Numbered from the stretch's first letter, positions 33,488 through 46,493 are shown. The stretch is DNA of 64,000 bases from Polaromonas sp. 39-63-25 (GCF_002278925.1 NZ_NCJH01000001.1:492613-556612), one strand, 5' to 3'. Made by a program: numbers and translations. Notes: generated by a model not told the origin, from the sequence alone.

Positions 33488-34627
33488 ATGACCTTTACCA
33501 AATCCATCCTCGCCATTGCCCTGGCTGGTTCGGCGGCTGGCGCCGCCCTGGCCGACATCAACATTGGCGTCAGCCTGCCGCTGACCGGGCCGACCTCGGC
33601 ACTGGGTATCCCGATCAAGAACTCCATTGCCCTGTGGCCCACCAGCATTGGCGGGGAAAAAATCAATGTCATCATTCTTGACGACGCCACCGACCCCACC
33701 AATGCCACGAAGAACGCACGCCGCTTCGTCACCGACGACAAGGTCGACATCCTGATGGGCTCTGCCGCCACGCCGCCGGCCAATGCGGTCGCCGCCGTCG
33801 CCGCGGAAACCGGCACCATGCACATGACCTTTGCGCCCATCGACGTATCCATCGGCAAGGCCCCCTGGTCCTACAACACCCCGCAGTCCACGCTGGTGAT
33901 GTCGCACGCCATCGCGGCCCACATGAAAAAAACCGGCGTCAAGACGGTCGGTTTCCTCGGCTACGCCGACGCCTTTGGTGAGCTGTTTCTGCGCGACATG
34001 AAGATCAAGATGGCCGGAACCGACATGAAGTTTGTGTCCGAAGAGCGTTTTGCCCGCACCGACACCAGCGTCACCGGCCAGGCCCTGAAGGTCACCGCCG
34101 GCAATCCTGACGCCATCCTGATCGTCGCCTCGGGCAGCGGTGCCGCCATGCCGCACAAGGCGTTGATCGAGCGCGGCTACAAGGGCAAGATCTACCAGAC
34201 CCACGGCGCGGCCTCGCGCGACCTGATGCGTGTCGGTGGCAAGGACGTGGAAGGTGCGTTTGTCGTGGCCGGTCCGGGCGTCGTGGCCGAGCAGCTGCCC
34301 GCCAACCATCCCAGCAAGCAGGTGGCCATGACCCACGTGACGGCCTGGGAAAAGATTTACGGCCCGAACAGCCGCAACCCGTTTGCGGGCCACGCCTATG
34401 ACGCGTCCGTGATCCTGCAGAAGATCATTCCCATCGCCCTCAAGACCGCCAAGCCCGGCACCAAGGAGTTCCGCGGTGCGCTCAAGGCCGCCCTTGAAAA
34501 CGCCGGCCCGATCGCGCTGTTTCACGGCACCGTGAACTACACCGCGACCAACCACGCAGGCTACACCGACGACACCGGCATCATCATGCAGATCGTCAAT
34601 GGCGACTGGAAGCTGCAGGCCAAATAA
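33488..34627 (+). CDS. Periplasmic binding protein of a Liv-type ABC importer (aromatic acid type)
   Basis: A 379-residue receptor. A strong ribosome site (ggagacc) precedes the ATG at 33488, and a signal peptide MTFTKSILAIALAGSAAGAALA follows. INIGVSLPLTGPTSALG, DDATDPTNATKNARRFV and GHAYDASVILQKI are Liv-type (Peripla_BP_6) hallmarks. Given fcs and the SDR immediately upstream, hydroxycinnamates or related aromatics are the likely ligand, as for CouP of Rhodopseudomonas. A GC-rich hairpin separates it from the permease genes. Confidence 0.87.
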   Translation: MTFTKSILAIALAGSAAGAALADINIGVSLPLTGPTSALGIPIKNSIALWPTSIGGEKINVIILDDATDPTNATKNARRFVTDDKVDILMGSAATPPANAVAAVAAETGTMHMTFAPIDVSIGKAPWSYNTPQSTLVMSHAIAAHMKKTGVKTVGFLGYADAFGELFLRDMKIKMAGTDMKFVSEERFARTDTSVTGQALKVTAGNPDAILIVASGSGAAMPHKALIERGYKGKIYQTHGAASRDLMRVGGKDVEGAFVVAGPGVVAEQLPANHPSKQVAMTHVTAWEKIYGPNSRNPFAGHAYDASVILQKIIPIALKTAKPGTKEFRGALKAALENAGPIALFHGTVNYTATNHAGYTDDTGIIMQIVNGDWKLQAK

Positions 34628-34646
34628 GCCGGCATTCCGGGCACTC

Positions 34647-34680
34647 CCGGTCGGGGCGGCCTCTGGCTGCCCCCGACCGG
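34647..34680 (+). promoter_or_regulatory. Hairpin between binding-protein and permease genes
   Basis: CCGGTCGGGG and CCCCGACCGG form a perfect 10-bp stem with a 14-nt loop, 20 bp after the binding-protein stop. No T-tract follows. It likely stabilises the upstream mRNA or partly attenuates transcription into the permease genes. Confidence 0.65.
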
Positions 34681-34714
34681 CGCCTACCGTTTCACGGGCT
34701 CCCTGAAGGTATTT

Positions 34715-35755
34715 ATGGATTTTTCAATTGCCAGCATCCTGCTGGTCGATGGCCTGACCAATGGCGCGATTTATGCGCTGCTGGGGCTGGCCACCGTGCT
34801 GGTGTTTGCCGTGACCCGCGTCATCTTCATTCCGCAGGGCGAGTTCGTCACCTATGGTGCGCTGACGCTGGCCATTTTGCAGACCGGCAAGGTACCGGGC
34901 ACGATCTGGCTGCTGATGCTGCTGGCCGGCCTGGCCGCGCTGGCCGAGGCCTGGCAAACCTGGAAGCGTTACCGGCTTGCCGGCACCGCGCTGCTGGCCG
35001 GCCTCAAGGTGCTGGTCGCCCCTGTCGTGGTGTCGCTGGTCACGCTGTGGGCCGCGCCGCAGCAGTTTTCGCTGCTGGTGCAGGCGCTGCTCTCGGTCTG
35101 CATCGTCACCTGTTTCGGGCCGCTGGTGTACCGGCTGGCCTATCAGTCGCTGGCTGATGCCAGCTCGCTGGTGCTGCTGATTGTGTCGGTGGGCGTGCAT
35201 TTTGCGCTGACCGGCCTGGGCCTGCTGTTTTTTGGCGCCGAGGGTTTTCGCAACCCGCCGTTCTGGGACGCACGCTTCAGCCTGGGGGCGGTCAACCTGT
35301 CCGGCCAGGCGATCATCATTGCGCTGGCATCCATGGCGTTGATCGTGATGTTGTGGCTGTTTTTTGAGCGCACGCTGTACGGCAAGGCCCTGCGTGCAAC
35401 CGCGGTGAACCGCCTGGGCGCGCGCCTGATGGGCATCTCCTCGCAAACCGCGGGCCAGCTGACCCTGGCCATGGCGGCGCTGATAGGCGCGCTGTCGGGC
35501 CTGCTGATCGGCCCCACCACCACCGTGTTTTACGACTCGGGTTTTCTCATCGGCCTCAAGGGTTTTGTGGCGGCCGTCATCGGCGGCCTGGCCAGCTACC
35601 CGGGCGCGGCCATAGGCGCGCTTGCCGTCGGCATCATCGAAGCCTTCGGCTCCTTCTGGGCCAGCGCCTTCAAGGAAGTGATCGTCTTCACGCTGATCCT
35701 GCCGGTGCTGCTCTGGCGCTCGCTCAAGGGCGGGCACTCGGACGAGGAGCACTGA
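34715..35755 (+). CDS. livH: Branched-chain-type ABC importer permease (LivH)
   Basis: A 346-residue inner-membrane permease with about eight to nine helices. [22 protein letters not shown] at the N terminus and [32 protein letters not shown] are LivH signatures. It pairs with the LivM part of the downstream fusion. The next start codon lies 1 bp after its stop. The ribosome site aaggtattt is moderate. Confidence 0.9.
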   Translation: MDFSIASILLVDGLTNGAIYALLGLATVLVFAVTRVIFIPQGEFVTYGALTLAILQTGKVPGTIWLLMLLAGLAALAEAWQTWKRYRLAGTALLAGLKVLVAPVVVSLVTLWAAPQQFSLLVQALLSVCIVTCFGPLVYRLAYQSLADASSLVLLIVSVGVHFALTGLGLLFFGAEGFRNPPFWDARFSLGAVNLSGQAIIIALASMALIVMLWLFFERTLYGKALRATAVNRLGARLMGISSQTAGQLTLAMAALIGALSGLLIGPTTTVFYDSGFLIGLKGFVAAVIGGLASYPGAAIGALAVGIIEAFGSFWASAFKEVIVFTLILPVLLWRSLKGGHSDEEH

Positions 35756-35756
35756 C

Positions 35757-37523
35757 ATGACCCTCCGTAAATGGGGCCCGTGGGTCCTGGTCGCTGCACT
35801 GCTGCTGGTCTGTGTCCTGCCCGTGCCGGAGTTCTGGATCACCCAGCTCAACTACATCGGCATTTCCAGCCTGACCGTGCTGGGCCTGATCCTGCTGACC
35901 GGCGTCGGCGGCCTGACCTCCTTCGGGCAGGCGGCCTTTGTCGGTATCGGTGCCTACACCAGCGCCTATCTGACGGTGAACGCAGGGCTCTCGCCCTGGG
36001 TCACGCTGCTGGTCGGCCTGGGCCTGACCGCGGCCTGCGCCGTGGTGCTGGGCTGGATCACGCTGCGCATGTCCGGTCACTACCTGCCGCTGGCCACACT
36101 GGCCTGGGGCCTGTCGCTGTACTACACCATGGGCAACCTGGACGCGCTGGGCAAATACGACGGCATTCTCGGTGTCACCGGCCTGTCGCTGTTCGGCTGG
36201 GAGCTGGGCCAGGGGCGGGTCTACCTGCTGCTGACCTGGTCGCTGGTGCTGCTGGGCACGCTGGCGCTGATTCACCTGCTCGATTCGCGCGTGGGCCGCG
36301 CCATCCGCTCGCTCAAGAGCGGCTCGCAGATGGCCGAATCCATGGGCATCGACACCCTGCGCTTCAAGATCGGCATCTTCCTGATTGCCGCGCTGTTTGC
36401 CTCGGTGTCCGGCTGGCTGTTTGCGCACTTCCAGCGTTCGGTCAACCCCTCGCCGTTCGGCGTGCATGTGGGCATCGAGTACCTGTTCATGGCCGTGCTC
36501 GGCGGCGCCGGCCATGTCTGGGGCGCCATCACCGGCGTGGCGATCACCAAACTCATGGCCGACCAGCTGCAGGTACTGCTGCCCATGCTCATAGGCACCA
36601 GCGGCAGCTACGAGACCATTGTGTTCGGCGTGCTGCTGGTGCTCACGCTCAAGTACGCGCCTGACGGCATCTGGGCCTTTGTGGACCGCAAGCTGCCCAA
36701 GGCCGCGCGCAAGGTGGACTGGCAGGATGCCGCCCCGCTGCCGCACCGCGCCAAGCCGGCCGCCGGCGAGATCGTCCTCCAGGCCAGCAACATCCGCAAG
36801 GAGTTTGGCGGCCTGGTGGCAGTCAACGACATCAACTTCTCGGTGGCCTCGGGCCAGATCGTCGGCCTGATCGGCCCGAACGGCGCAGGCAAGTCCACCA
36901 CCTTCAACCTGATCACCGGTGTGCTGAGCCTGACACGCGGCAGCGTGACCTTCCGCGGTGAAACCATCAGCAGCCTGCCCTCGCGCGAAATCGCCAAACG
37001 CGGCATTTCGCGCACCTTCCAGCACGTCAAGATGATTGCCGACATGACGGTGCTCGAAAACGTGGCGCTGGGCGCGCACCTGCGCGGCAGCAAGGGCGCG
37101 CCGTCGGCCATGCTGCGGCTGGACCGGGCGGAAGAACAGCGCCTGCTGCGCGAGGCCGAGCAGCAGCTGCGCCGCGTCGGCATGGGCGACCACCTGCATG
37201 AACTGGCCGGCAACCTGGCCATGGGCCAGCAGCGGCTGCTGGAGATTGCGCGCGCGCTGTGCAATGACCCGGCCCTGCTGCTGCTCGACGAGCCCGCCGC
37301 CGGCCTGCGTTACCTCGAAAAGCAGGCGCTGATCGAGGTGCTGCGCCAGCTCAAGGCCGAGGGCATGAGCATCCTGCTGGTCGAGCACGACATGGACCTG
37401 GTGATGCAGGTCACCGACCGCATCGTGGTGATGGAGTTCGGCACGCGCCTGATCGAAGGCACGCCCGAAGAAATCCAGGCCAGCCCGGCGGTACGCGCCG
37501 CCTACCTCGGCACGGAACATTGA
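35757..37523 (+). CDS. LivM permease - LivG ATPase fusion
   Basis: A 588-residue protein. Residues 1-305 are a LivM-type permease ([40 protein letters not shown]). Residues about 340-588 are the LivG ATPase with Walker A GPNGAGKS, signature [16 protein letters not shown] (a degenerate LSGGQ), Walker [11 protein letters not shown] and switch histidine VEHDMD. Both parts are complete, so this is a natural gene fusion, not a frameshift. It provides one membrane subunit and one motor of the importer. Confidence 0.92.
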   Translation: MTLRKWGPWVLVAALLLVCVLPVPEFWITQLNYIGISSLTVLGLILLTGVGGLTSFGQAAFVGIGAYTSAYLTVNAGLSPWVTLLVGLGLTAACAVVLGWITLRMSGHYLPLATLAWGLSLYYTMGNLDALGKYDGILGVTGLSLFGWELGQGRVYLLLTWSLVLLGTLALIHLLDSRVGRAIRSLKSGSQMAESMGIDTLRFKIGIFLIAALFASVSGWLFAHFQRSVNPSPFGVHVGIEYLFMAVLGGAGHVWGAITGVAITKLMADQLQVLLPMLIGTSGSYETIVFGVLLVLTLKYAPDGIWAFVDRKLPKAARKVDWQDAAPLPHRAKPAAGEIVLQASNIRKEFGGLVAVNDINFSVASGQIVGLIGPNGAGKSTTFNLITGVLSLTRGSVTFRGETISSLPSREIAKRGISRTFQHVKMIADMTVLENVALGAHLRGSKGAPSAMLRLDRAEEQRLLREAEQQLRRVGMGDHLHELAGNLAMGQQRLLEIARALCNDPALLLLDEPAAGLRYLEKQALIEVLRQLKAEGMSILLVEHDMDLVMQVTDRIVVMEFGTRLIEGTPEEIQASPAVRAAYLGTEH

Positions 37524-37528
37524 CCAGC

Positions 37529-38272
37529 ATGACCACCCCTCTTCTCACCGTCAACAACCTCCACGCCGGCTATGGCAAGGCCGAAGTCCTGCGCGGCATC
37601 GCCCTGCAGGCCGAAGCCGGCAGCATCATCACCGTCATCGGCCCCAATGGCGCCGGCAAGTCCACCCTGCTCAATGCGCTCATGGGGGTCTTGCCTGCCA
37701 CCGGCAGCATCGAATACGCCGGCCGCTCCATCATCGGCCTGCCGCTGGAAGAACGCGTCATGCTCGGCATCGCCCTGGTGCCCGAAAAACGCGAGCTGTT
37801 CGGCAGCATGTCGGTGGAAGACAACCTCGTGCTTGGCGCCTTTCGCCAGGTGCGTCTGCGCAACAAGGCCTGGCGCGACCAGATGGAGGTGGTGTTCGAG
37901 TTGTTTCCGCGCCTGAAGGAACGCCGCGCGCAGGAGGCCGGCACACTCTCCGGCGGCGAGCGGCAGATGCTGGCGCTGGGCCGCGCCCTGATGTCGCGTC
38001 CCACCCTGCTGATGCTCGACGAACCCAGCCTGGGCCTGGCGCCGCTGATCGTGCGGGAAATCTTCCACACCATCGAGGCGCTGCGCCAGACCGGCGTAAC
38101 CACCCTGCTGGTGGAGCAGAACGCGCGCGCCGCCCTCGACGCGGCCGATCATGGCTACGTGCTGGAGATGGGCGAGATCGGCCTGAGCGGCCCGGCCGCC
38201 GACCTCGCGAAGGACCCGCGCGTGGTGGACACCTACCTGGGCGCGTCGCGCAAACCGGCTGCCACCGCCTGA
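37529..38272 (+). CDS. livF: Branched-chain-type ABC importer ATPase (LivF)
   Basis: A 247-residue ABC ATPase. Walker [28 protein letters not shown] (LivF-specific), signature LSGGERQMLALGRALM and Walker B LLMLDEPSLGLAP are intact. The ATG at 37529 is used, three codons inside a possible TTG. The five-bp gap before it and the four-bp gap after it (to the acyl-CoA dehydrogenase) show a tight operon. Confidence 0.92.
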   Translation: MTTPLLTVNNLHAGYGKAEVLRGIALQAEAGSIITVIGPNGAGKSTLLNALMGVLPATGSIEYAGRSIIGLPLEERVMLGIALVPEKRELFGSMSVEDNLVLGAFRQVRLRNKAWRDQMEVVFELFPRLKERRAQEAGTLSGGERQMLALGRALMSRPTLLMLDEPSLGLAPLIVREIFHTIEALRQTGVTTLLVEQNARAALDAADHGYVLEMGEIGLSGPAADLAKDPRVVDTYLGASRKPAATA

Positions 38273-38276
38273 GGCC

Positions 38277-39986
38277 ATGGACTACCAGCCCCGCCTCGAC
38301 GACATCCGGTTCATCCTGAACGAGGTGCTGGACGCCCCGGCGCAATTGCAGGCGCTCGCGCCTTTTGCCGGCACCGATGCCGACCTCATGGAACAGGTCA
38401 TCAGCGAAGCCGGCAAATTCGTGGCCGGACAGATCGCACCGCTGCAACGCACCGGCGACGAGATCGGCTGCACGTGGGACCAGGGGCTGGTCACCACCCC
38501 GCCCGGTTTCAAGGCCGCCTATGCCGCCTTCTGGCAAGGCGGCTGGCCGGCGCTGGCCTGCGCGCCGGAGGACGGCGGCCAGGGCCTGCCCGCGGTGCTG
38601 GAGGCGATTCTGTACGAGATGCTCAGCGCCGCCAACCACGGCTGGACCATGGCGCCCGGCCTGTTGCACGGCGCCTACGAATGCATACGCCACCATGCCA
38701 GCGACGCCCTGAAGGCGAGCTACCTTGAAAAAGTGGCGACCGGCGAGTGGCTGGCCACCATGTGCCTGACCGAACCGCACGCGGGCAGCGACCTCGGCCT
38801 GGCGCGCACCCGGGCCGTGGGCCAGGCCGACGGCAGCTACCGCCTCAGCGGCACCAAGATTTTCATCTCGGGCGGCGAACACGACCTGACGGACAACATT
38901 GTTCACCTCGTGCTCGCGCGGCTGCCCGATGCGCCGCCCGGCCCCAAGGGCCTGTCGCTGTTCCTGGCACCCAAGGTCCTGCCGGATGGCCAGCGCAACA
39001 CCGTTCATTGCGATCGCATCGAGGAAAAAATGGGCCTGCACGGCAGCCCGACCTGCGTGATGCGTTTTGACGAAGCCACTTGCTGGATCGTCGGCGAGCC
39101 GGGCCGCGGCCTGGCAGCGATGTTCGTGATGATGAACGCGGCGCGCCTGCATGTGGCCCTGCAGGGGATTGGCCTGCTCGAGGCCGCGTGGCAGAAGGCC
39201 GATGCTTATGCCGCCGAACGCCGGCAGATGCGCGTGCCCGGCCCGCGCGACAACAAGGAGCCGGCCGATGCCATCAGCGGCCACCCCGCCATGCGCCGCC
39301 TGCTGGACACGCAGCGCGCGTGGATAGACGGCGGCCGTGTGCTCGCCTACCGCACGGCGATGGAGCTGGACATCGCAAAACACCATCCCGACGCCACCCG
39401 GCAGGCCAGCGCGCAACGCTGGTGCAGCCTGGTCACCCCCGTGCTCAAGGCGGCCTTCACCCACCAGGCTTTTTACGGCGCCAGCGACTGCCTGCAGGTT
39501 TTCGGCGGCCACGGCTATGTGCGCGAATGGGGCATCGAGCAAATCGTGCGCGACGCGCGTGTGCCCATGATTTACGAAGGCACCAACGAGATCCAGGCCA
39601 TTGACCTGCTGGTGCGCAAGGTGCTGGCCGACGGTGGCGCCGGCATGACCGCGCTGCTGCAGGACCTGCAGACCGGCCTGGATGCCGGCCACCCGGGCGA
39701 CGCCGACGTGTTGCGCCGCTTTGCCGACCTGTGCAACCTCACAGCCCTGCTGGCCAAGGCCAGCCAGACCGACCCGGTGCTGGCCTACGAAGCCGCCGAC
39801 GACTACCTGCGCGCGGTCGCCCTCGCCCTGCTGGCCTGGGCCTGGAGCCGCATCGACAGGGTCGCGGACGACGCCCCGCGCTGGCGCCAGGCCAGCGCCG
39901 CGCTGCACCTGCGCGTGTTGCCCGAATTCGACATGCGTGTCAAAACAATTGAAGGACAATGCAAACCTGTCCCCGTGCTGAACTGA
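38277..39986 (+). CDS. Acyl-CoA dehydrogenase (long form, DmdC-like), phenylpropanoid operon
   Basis: A 569-residue flavoprotein. FAD/substrate blocks CLTEPHAGSDLG and GTKIFISGGEHDL, and the catalytic glutamate in IYEGTNEIQAIDLLVRK, are present. A C-terminal extension is typical of the long acyl-CoA dehydrogenases. It would oxidise an arylpropionyl-CoA to the cinnamoyl-CoA level and pass electrons to ETF (etfBA at 53.6-55.4 kb). It lies 4 bp after livF; the MarR gene overlaps its end. Confidence 0.87.
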   Translation: MDYQPRLDDIRFILNEVLDAPAQLQALAPFAGTDADLMEQVISEAGKFVAGQIAPLQRTGDEIGCTWDQGLVTTPPGFKAAYAAFWQGGWPALACAPEDGGQGLPAVLEAILYEMLSAANHGWTMAPGLLHGAYECIRHHASDALKASYLEKVATGEWLATMCLTEPHAGSDLGLARTRAVGQADGSYRLSGTKIFISGGEHDLTDNIVHLVLARLPDAPPGPKGLSLFLAPKVLPDGQRNTVHCDRIEEKMGLHGSPTCVMRFDEATCWIVGEPGRGLAAMFVMMNAARLHVALQGIGLLEAAWQKADAYAAERRQMRVPGPRDNKEPADAISGHPAMRRLLDTQRAWIDGGRVLAYRTAMELDIAKHHPDATRQASAQRWCSLVTPVLKAAFTHQAFYGASDCLQVFGGHGYVREWGIEQIVRDARVPMIYEGTNEIQAIDLLVRKVLADGGAGMTALLQDLQTGLDAGHPGDADVLRRFADLCNLTALLAKASQTDPVLAYEAADDYLRAVALALLAWAWSRIDRVADDAPRWRQASAALHLRVLPEFDMRVKTIEGQCKPVPVLN

Positions 39987-40471
39987 ACCCCATGAGCGCT
40001 CGCGATCTTCCCAAACCTCCCGACCCGGCCGCCACGGCCACGGTGGACCAGGTCGATACCAGCTACCTGCAAAGCCTGATCGGCTACAACGCCAGGCGCG
40101 CGGCGCTGTCGGTCATCGAGGTGTTCATGGAACGCATGGCGCCTTATGACCTGCGGGTCGTGGATTTTTCGGTGCTGTCGCTGGTCACGCACAACCCCGG
40201 CATCACCTCGCGCCAACTCTGCACCGCGCTGGGCATCCTGCCGCCCAACCTGGTGGCCATGGTCAACAGCCTGGAAAAACGCGAGCTGATCGCACGCAAG
40301 CCGCACCCGCGCGACGGCCGGGCCATGGGCCTGCACCTCACCGCCAGCGGCAGCAAGCTGATGCGCGACGCCGAACACACCGCGGCAACGCTGGAAGCCG
40401 ACGTCGCCGCCCGGCTCACGGCCAGTGAGACGAAAACCCTGCTGCGGCTGCTGCAAAAGATCTACCTGTGA
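39959..40471 (+). CDS. MarR-family regulator (CouR/FerR-like candidate)
   Basis: A 170-residue winged-helix regulator. LVTHNPGITSRQLCTALGILPPNLVAMVNSLEKRELIARKPHPRDGRA is the MarR DNA-binding region with the conserved wing (DGRA). The start at 39959 is chosen because gaaggac lies directly before it; an internal ATG at 39992 has no ribosome site. It overlaps the acyl-CoA dehydrogenase end by 28 bp, so it is part of the operon. It likely represses the operon at the 29895-29913 palindrome until a CoA thioester accumulates. Confidence 0.82.
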   Translation: MQTCPRAELNPMSARDLPKPPDPAATATVDQVDTSYLQSLIGYNARRAALSVIEVFMERMAPYDLRVVDFSVLSLVTHNPGITSRQLCTALGILPPNLVAMVNSLEKRELIARKPHPRDGRAMGLHLTASGSKLMRDAEHTAATLEADVAARLTASETKTLLRLLQKIYL

Positions 40472-40511
40472 CGCCCGGTTGCCCCCACCCCTAACGCATT
40501 CGTTCCAACTT

Positions 40512-40576
40512 TTCAAGCCCTTTTGGCTGTGAAGCTACACCCTGCGGGCGCAGGCAGCTATAAAACTAGTAGCAGT
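40512..40576 (+). repeat. Comamonadaceae-type intergenic repeat, copy 7
   Basis: ttttggctgtgaagctacac followed by gcgggcgcaggcagctataa. More degenerate than copies 3 and 6. Confidence 0.55.
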
Positions 40577-40658
40577 CGGGAATTTGCGCTATATTCGCCT
40601 TCCAAGCCCATGCTTGCCGATCAACTCTGACAAAAATCGTGACCAGGAGATGCCCCCC

Positions 40659-40982
40659 ATGAGTGCCAAAGAAAATGCCGCCGTCGGACAGCTGTTTGAA
40701 CTGCTTGAATCGCGTTATGCCTTGCGTGTGTTGTGGGCGCTCAAAGACGGTCATCCGCAGACTTTCCGGTTGCTGCAGGACAGCGTGGGCAGCATCACCC
40801 CGAACACCCTGAACACCCGTATCAAGGAACTGCGCGCCGCCGGCCTGATGGGTCACGGCAACGACGGCTACATCGTCACCGCCCTTGGTGCCGACCTGCT
40901 CAAACGCCTGAACGACGTGCAGGCCTTCGCCGCCAAATGGTCGGCCAGCCAGACCAAGGTCACGGCCGTCAAGAAAAAATAA
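40659..40982 (+). CDS. HxlR-family transcriptional regulator
   Basis: A 107-residue winged-helix protein. AVGQLFELLESRYALRVLWAL, FRLLQDSVGSITPNTLNTRIKELRAAGLM and GYIVTALGADL are the HxlR blocks. The start at 40659 has AGGAG nine bases upstream; the ATG at 40650 sits right against it and is too close. Unlike most HxlR proteins it lacks an N-terminal cysteine. It stands alone between a repeat and a terminator. Its target is unknown. Confidence 0.8.
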   Translation: MSAKENAAVGQLFELLESRYALRVLWALKDGHPQTFRLLQDSVGSITPNTLNTRIKELRAAGLMGHGNDGYIVTALGADLLKRLNDVQAFAAKWSASQTKVTAVKKK

Positions 40983-41000
40983 GGCGCTGCCGCCCCCACC

Positions 41001-41027
41001 AAGACAGGCCCTGCGCCTGTCTTTTTA
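41001..41027 (+). terminator. Intrinsic terminator after the HxlR gene
   Basis: A perfect 9-bp stem AAGACAGGC / GCCTGTCTT with a CCTGC loop and a T-tract, 19 bp after the stop codon. Confidence 0.88.
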
Positions 41028-41062
41028 TTTGGGGCGGGCCCTTTCAAGGCCGGATTTAAGGC

Positions 41063-41121
41063 ATAAAATCGGGCTTCAGCCCTTTTACAGCTTGCGCGAA
41101 CAGCTATTTATTTGATAGCAC
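41063..41121 (+). repeat. Comamonadaceae-type intergenic repeat, copy 8
   Basis: ataaaatcgggcttcagccc, then cttgcgcgaacagctattta. It lies just upstream of the grpE promoter. Confidence 0.7.
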
Positions 41122-41175
41122 CGGCCAGCCAGCAGACGGCGCCCACCCGCGCAGCACCAGGCTGCAATTCCTTGT

Positions 41176-41200
41176 CTTGAAAAGGGCTTTGCTGCCCCAA
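41176..41200 (+). promoter_or_regulatory. Sigma-32-like heat-shock promoter of grpE
   Basis: CTTGAAA (41176-41182), 12 bp, then CCCCAA (41195-41200), close to the sigma-32 consensus (CTTGAAA ... CCCCAT), 38 bp before the grpE start. The spacer is one base shorter than the usual 13 or more. Confidence 0.68.
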
Positions 41201-41237
41201 GCTGCCCTCTTGTCCTTCAGAACAACCGCCTTCGACC

Positions 41238-41798
41238 ATGTCCGACCACAAACAACCCGAACAAAATCAAGACCTGAGCGGTGCCCCCAGCCCGGAAGAG
41301 CTGGAGGCCGCCCAGGCCGCCAACGAGGCCGATGCACTGAGCGCGGCCCAGACCGAACTGGCCTTGCTGCAGGCCAAAAACACCGAACTGGCCGACAACT
41401 TCCTGCGCGCCAAGGCCGAGGCTGAAAATGCCCGCCGCCGTGCCGACGATGAAATCGCCAAGGCGCGCAAGTTCGCCGTCGAGAGTTTTGCCGAAAGCCT
41501 GCTGCCGGTCACCGACAGCCTGGAAGCCGGCCTGCAGCAGCCGGACGCCACGGCCGCCCAGATCCGCGAAGGTACCGAAGCCACGCTCAAGCAGCTCAAA
41601 AGCGCGCTCGAGCGCAACAAGGTGATCGAGATCAACCCCGCTGCCGGGACCCGCTTCGATCCGCACCAACACCAGGCCATCAGCATGGTGCCGGCCGAGC
41701 AGGAAGCCAACACCGTGGTCGGCGTGCTGCAAAAAGGCTACCTGATCGCCGACCGCGTGTTGCGGCCCGCGCTGGTCACCGTGGCGGCAGCCAAATAA
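41238..41798 (+). CDS. grpE: Nucleotide exchange factor GrpE
   Basis: A 186-residue cochaperone that releases ADP from DnaK. A long N-terminal coiled coil (about residues 30-80, with [22 protein letters not shown]) precedes the beta-domain ([36 protein letters not shown]). A sigma-32-like promoter precedes it. It is followed by dnaK after 136 bp, in the order grpE-dnaK-dnaJ. Confidence 0.96.
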   Translation: MSDHKQPEQNQDLSGAPSPEELEAAQAANEADALSAAQTELALLQAKNTELADNFLRAKAEAENARRRADDEIAKARKFAVESFAESLLPVTDSLEAGLQQPDATAAQIREGTEATLKQLKSALERNKVIEINPAAGTRFDPHQHQAISMVPAEQEANTVVGVLQKGYLIADRVLRPALVTVAAAK

Positions 41799-41934
41799 AT
41801 GAGCTGATTTGCGATGTTGCACTTGAAACGTCGAAAGTTATCCACAAGTCATCAACATGGTCCTGTGACCAGCGGCTGAAATCTTCGGCCTCCCCGTCTT
41901 CACCAACTTAACCAAGAAAATCTAGGAGTAAATC

Positions 41935-43872
<1,938 letters not shown>

Positions 43873-43889
43873 TCCCCTTTTTGATGCAA

Positions 43890-43955
43890 CGCCTCCGGGC
43901 AGCGAAGCGGAATCGGGGGCTTTCCCCGCATTCCGCTTTGCCGCATCCGGGGCAC
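43890..43955 (+). promoter_or_regulatory. Strong hairpin between dnaK and dnaJ
   Basis: AAGCGGAATCGGGG (43905-43918) pairs with CCCCGCATTCCGCTT (43924-43938) with one bulged base, and the flanks pair further (CCTCCGG with CCGGGG). There is no T-tract. It could tune the DnaK to DnaJ ratio by partial termination or mRNA processing. Confidence 0.62.
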
Positions 43956-43986
43956 AGGAATCCTTTCCACTGAACACGCAATTCCC

Positions 43987-45132
43987 ATGGCCATCAAAAA
44001 AGACTACTACGACACGCTGGGTGTTCCGAAAAACGCCAGCGACGAAGACATCAAGAAAGCCTATCGCAAGCTGGCGATGAAGCACCACCCTGACCGCAAC
44101 CAGGGCAGCGCCAGCAAGGCCTCCGAGGAGAAATTCAAGGAAGCCAAGGAAGCCTACGAGATGCTTTCCGATGCCCAGAAACGCGCCGCCTACGACCAGT
44201 ACGGCCACGCCGGTGTTGATCCGAACCGCGGCGGCGGTCCCGGTGCGGAAGGTTTTGGCGGTTTTGCCGAAGCCTTCGGCGATATTTTTGGCGATGTCTT
44301 CGGCGGCCAGCAGGCCCGCGGCGGACAGCGCGGCGGCCGCCAGGTCTACCGCGGCGGCGACCTCAGCTACGCGATGGAAGTCACGCTGGAAGAAGCCGCC
44401 ACCGGCAAGGACGCGCAGATCCGCATCCCGAGCTGGGACGACTGCAACACCTGCCACGGCACCGGCGCCAAACCCGGCACCAAGGTGGTCACCTGCACCA
44501 CCTGCCACGGCCACGGCGTGGTGCAGATGCGCCAGGGCTTTTTCAGCGTGCAGCAGACCTGCCCGCAGTGCAAGGGCACCGGCAAGCTGATTCCCGAGCC
44601 CTGCGTCGCCTGCCACGGCGTCGGCAAGACCAAAACCACCAAAACCCTGGAAGTCAAGATTCCGGCCGGCATCGACGACGGCATGCGCATCCGCTCCACC
44701 GGCAACGGCGAGCCGGGCACCAATGGCGGCCCGCCGGGTGACCTCTACATCGAGATCCGCCTGAAGAAACACGACATCTTCGAGCGCGACGGCGACGACC
44801 TGCACTGCGTGGTGCCCATCGGCATGCCGACGGCTGCGCTGGGCGGCGAGATCGAGGTGCCTACGCTGGCCGGCAAGGCCGCCATCGACATCCCCGAAGG
44901 CACGCAGACCGGCAAGCAGTTCCGCCTGCGCGGCAAGGGCATCAAGGGCGTGCGCTCCAGCTACCCCGGCGACCTGTACTGCCACATCACGGTGGAAACG
45001 CCGGTCAAGCTGACCGAGCACCAGCGCAAGCTGTTCAAGGAACTCGACGAGTCCCTGAAAAAAGGCGGTGCCAAACACTCGCCGACCGAAGAAAGCTGGA
45101 CCGACAAGCTCAAGGGCTTTTTCAGCGCCTGA
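43987..45132 (+). CDS. dnaJ: Chaperone DnaJ (Hsp40)
   Basis: A 381-residue co-chaperone. The J domain has HPD ([10 protein letters not shown], near residue 34). A glycine-rich linker follows (about 80-120), then four zinc-finger repeats [32 protein letters not shown], and a C-terminal substrate-binding part. It delivers substrates to DnaK and stimulates its ATPase. Confidence 0.97.
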   Translation: MAIKKDYYDTLGVPKNASDEDIKKAYRKLAMKHHPDRNQGSASKASEEKFKEAKEAYEMLSDAQKRAAYDQYGHAGVDPNRGGGPGAEGFGGFAEAFGDIFGDVFGGQQARGGQRGGRQVYRGGDLSYAMEVTLEEAATGKDAQIRIPSWDDCNTCHGTGAKPGTKVVTCTTCHGHGVVQMRQGFFSVQQTCPQCKGTGKLIPEPCVACHGVGKTKTTKTLEVKIPAGIDDGMRIRSTGNGEPGTNGGPPGDLYIEIRLKKHDIFERDGDDLHCVVPIGMPTAALGGEIEVPTLAGKAAIDIPEGTQTGKQFRLRGKGIKGVRSSYPGDLYCHITVETPVKLTEHQRKLFKELDESLKKGGAKHSPTEESWTDKLKGFFSA

Positions 45133-45148
45133 TGCCACGCCGCGGGCC

Positions 45149-45215
45149 GCTATCAAACCGATAGCTGCCTGCGGCCGACCGGAAAGGGCTGGAGGCAGTT
45201 TTTGCCATAAAAGTG
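45149..45215 (-). repeat. Comamonadaceae-type intergenic repeat, copy 9 (inverted)
   Basis: ctatcaaaccgatagctgcc, then ggctggaggcagtttttgcc: the same blocks in the opposite orientation, right after dnaJ. Confidence 0.65.
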
Positions 45216-45370
45216 GCGAAAACAGGTTTGTACACGGCCTCTGCCTCCGGCCTCGCAATCATTCTCAAAATGAAACGCCCAAGCGGCGGGTCATGCGCCG
45301 CCTGGGCTGCGGTCGTGCGGGAGCTGGCATATAGTGCCTTCTCCTCCTCATCCCCTACAGACAAGCCCCC

Positions 45371-46477
<1,107 letters not shown>

Positions 46478-46493
46478 AAAGGACGCCACGCCC

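Noticed and set aside
37758-39959. 733-codon minus-strand frame across livF and the acyl-CoA dehydrogenase
   Set aside because: Shadow frame caused by high GC; the plus-strand genes are complete and conserved.
41822-41841. Possible sigma-32 promoter directly before dnaK (CTTGAAA)
   Set aside because: The -35-like CTTGAAA is good, but no CCCCAT-like -10 lies at the right distance; not listed as a feature.
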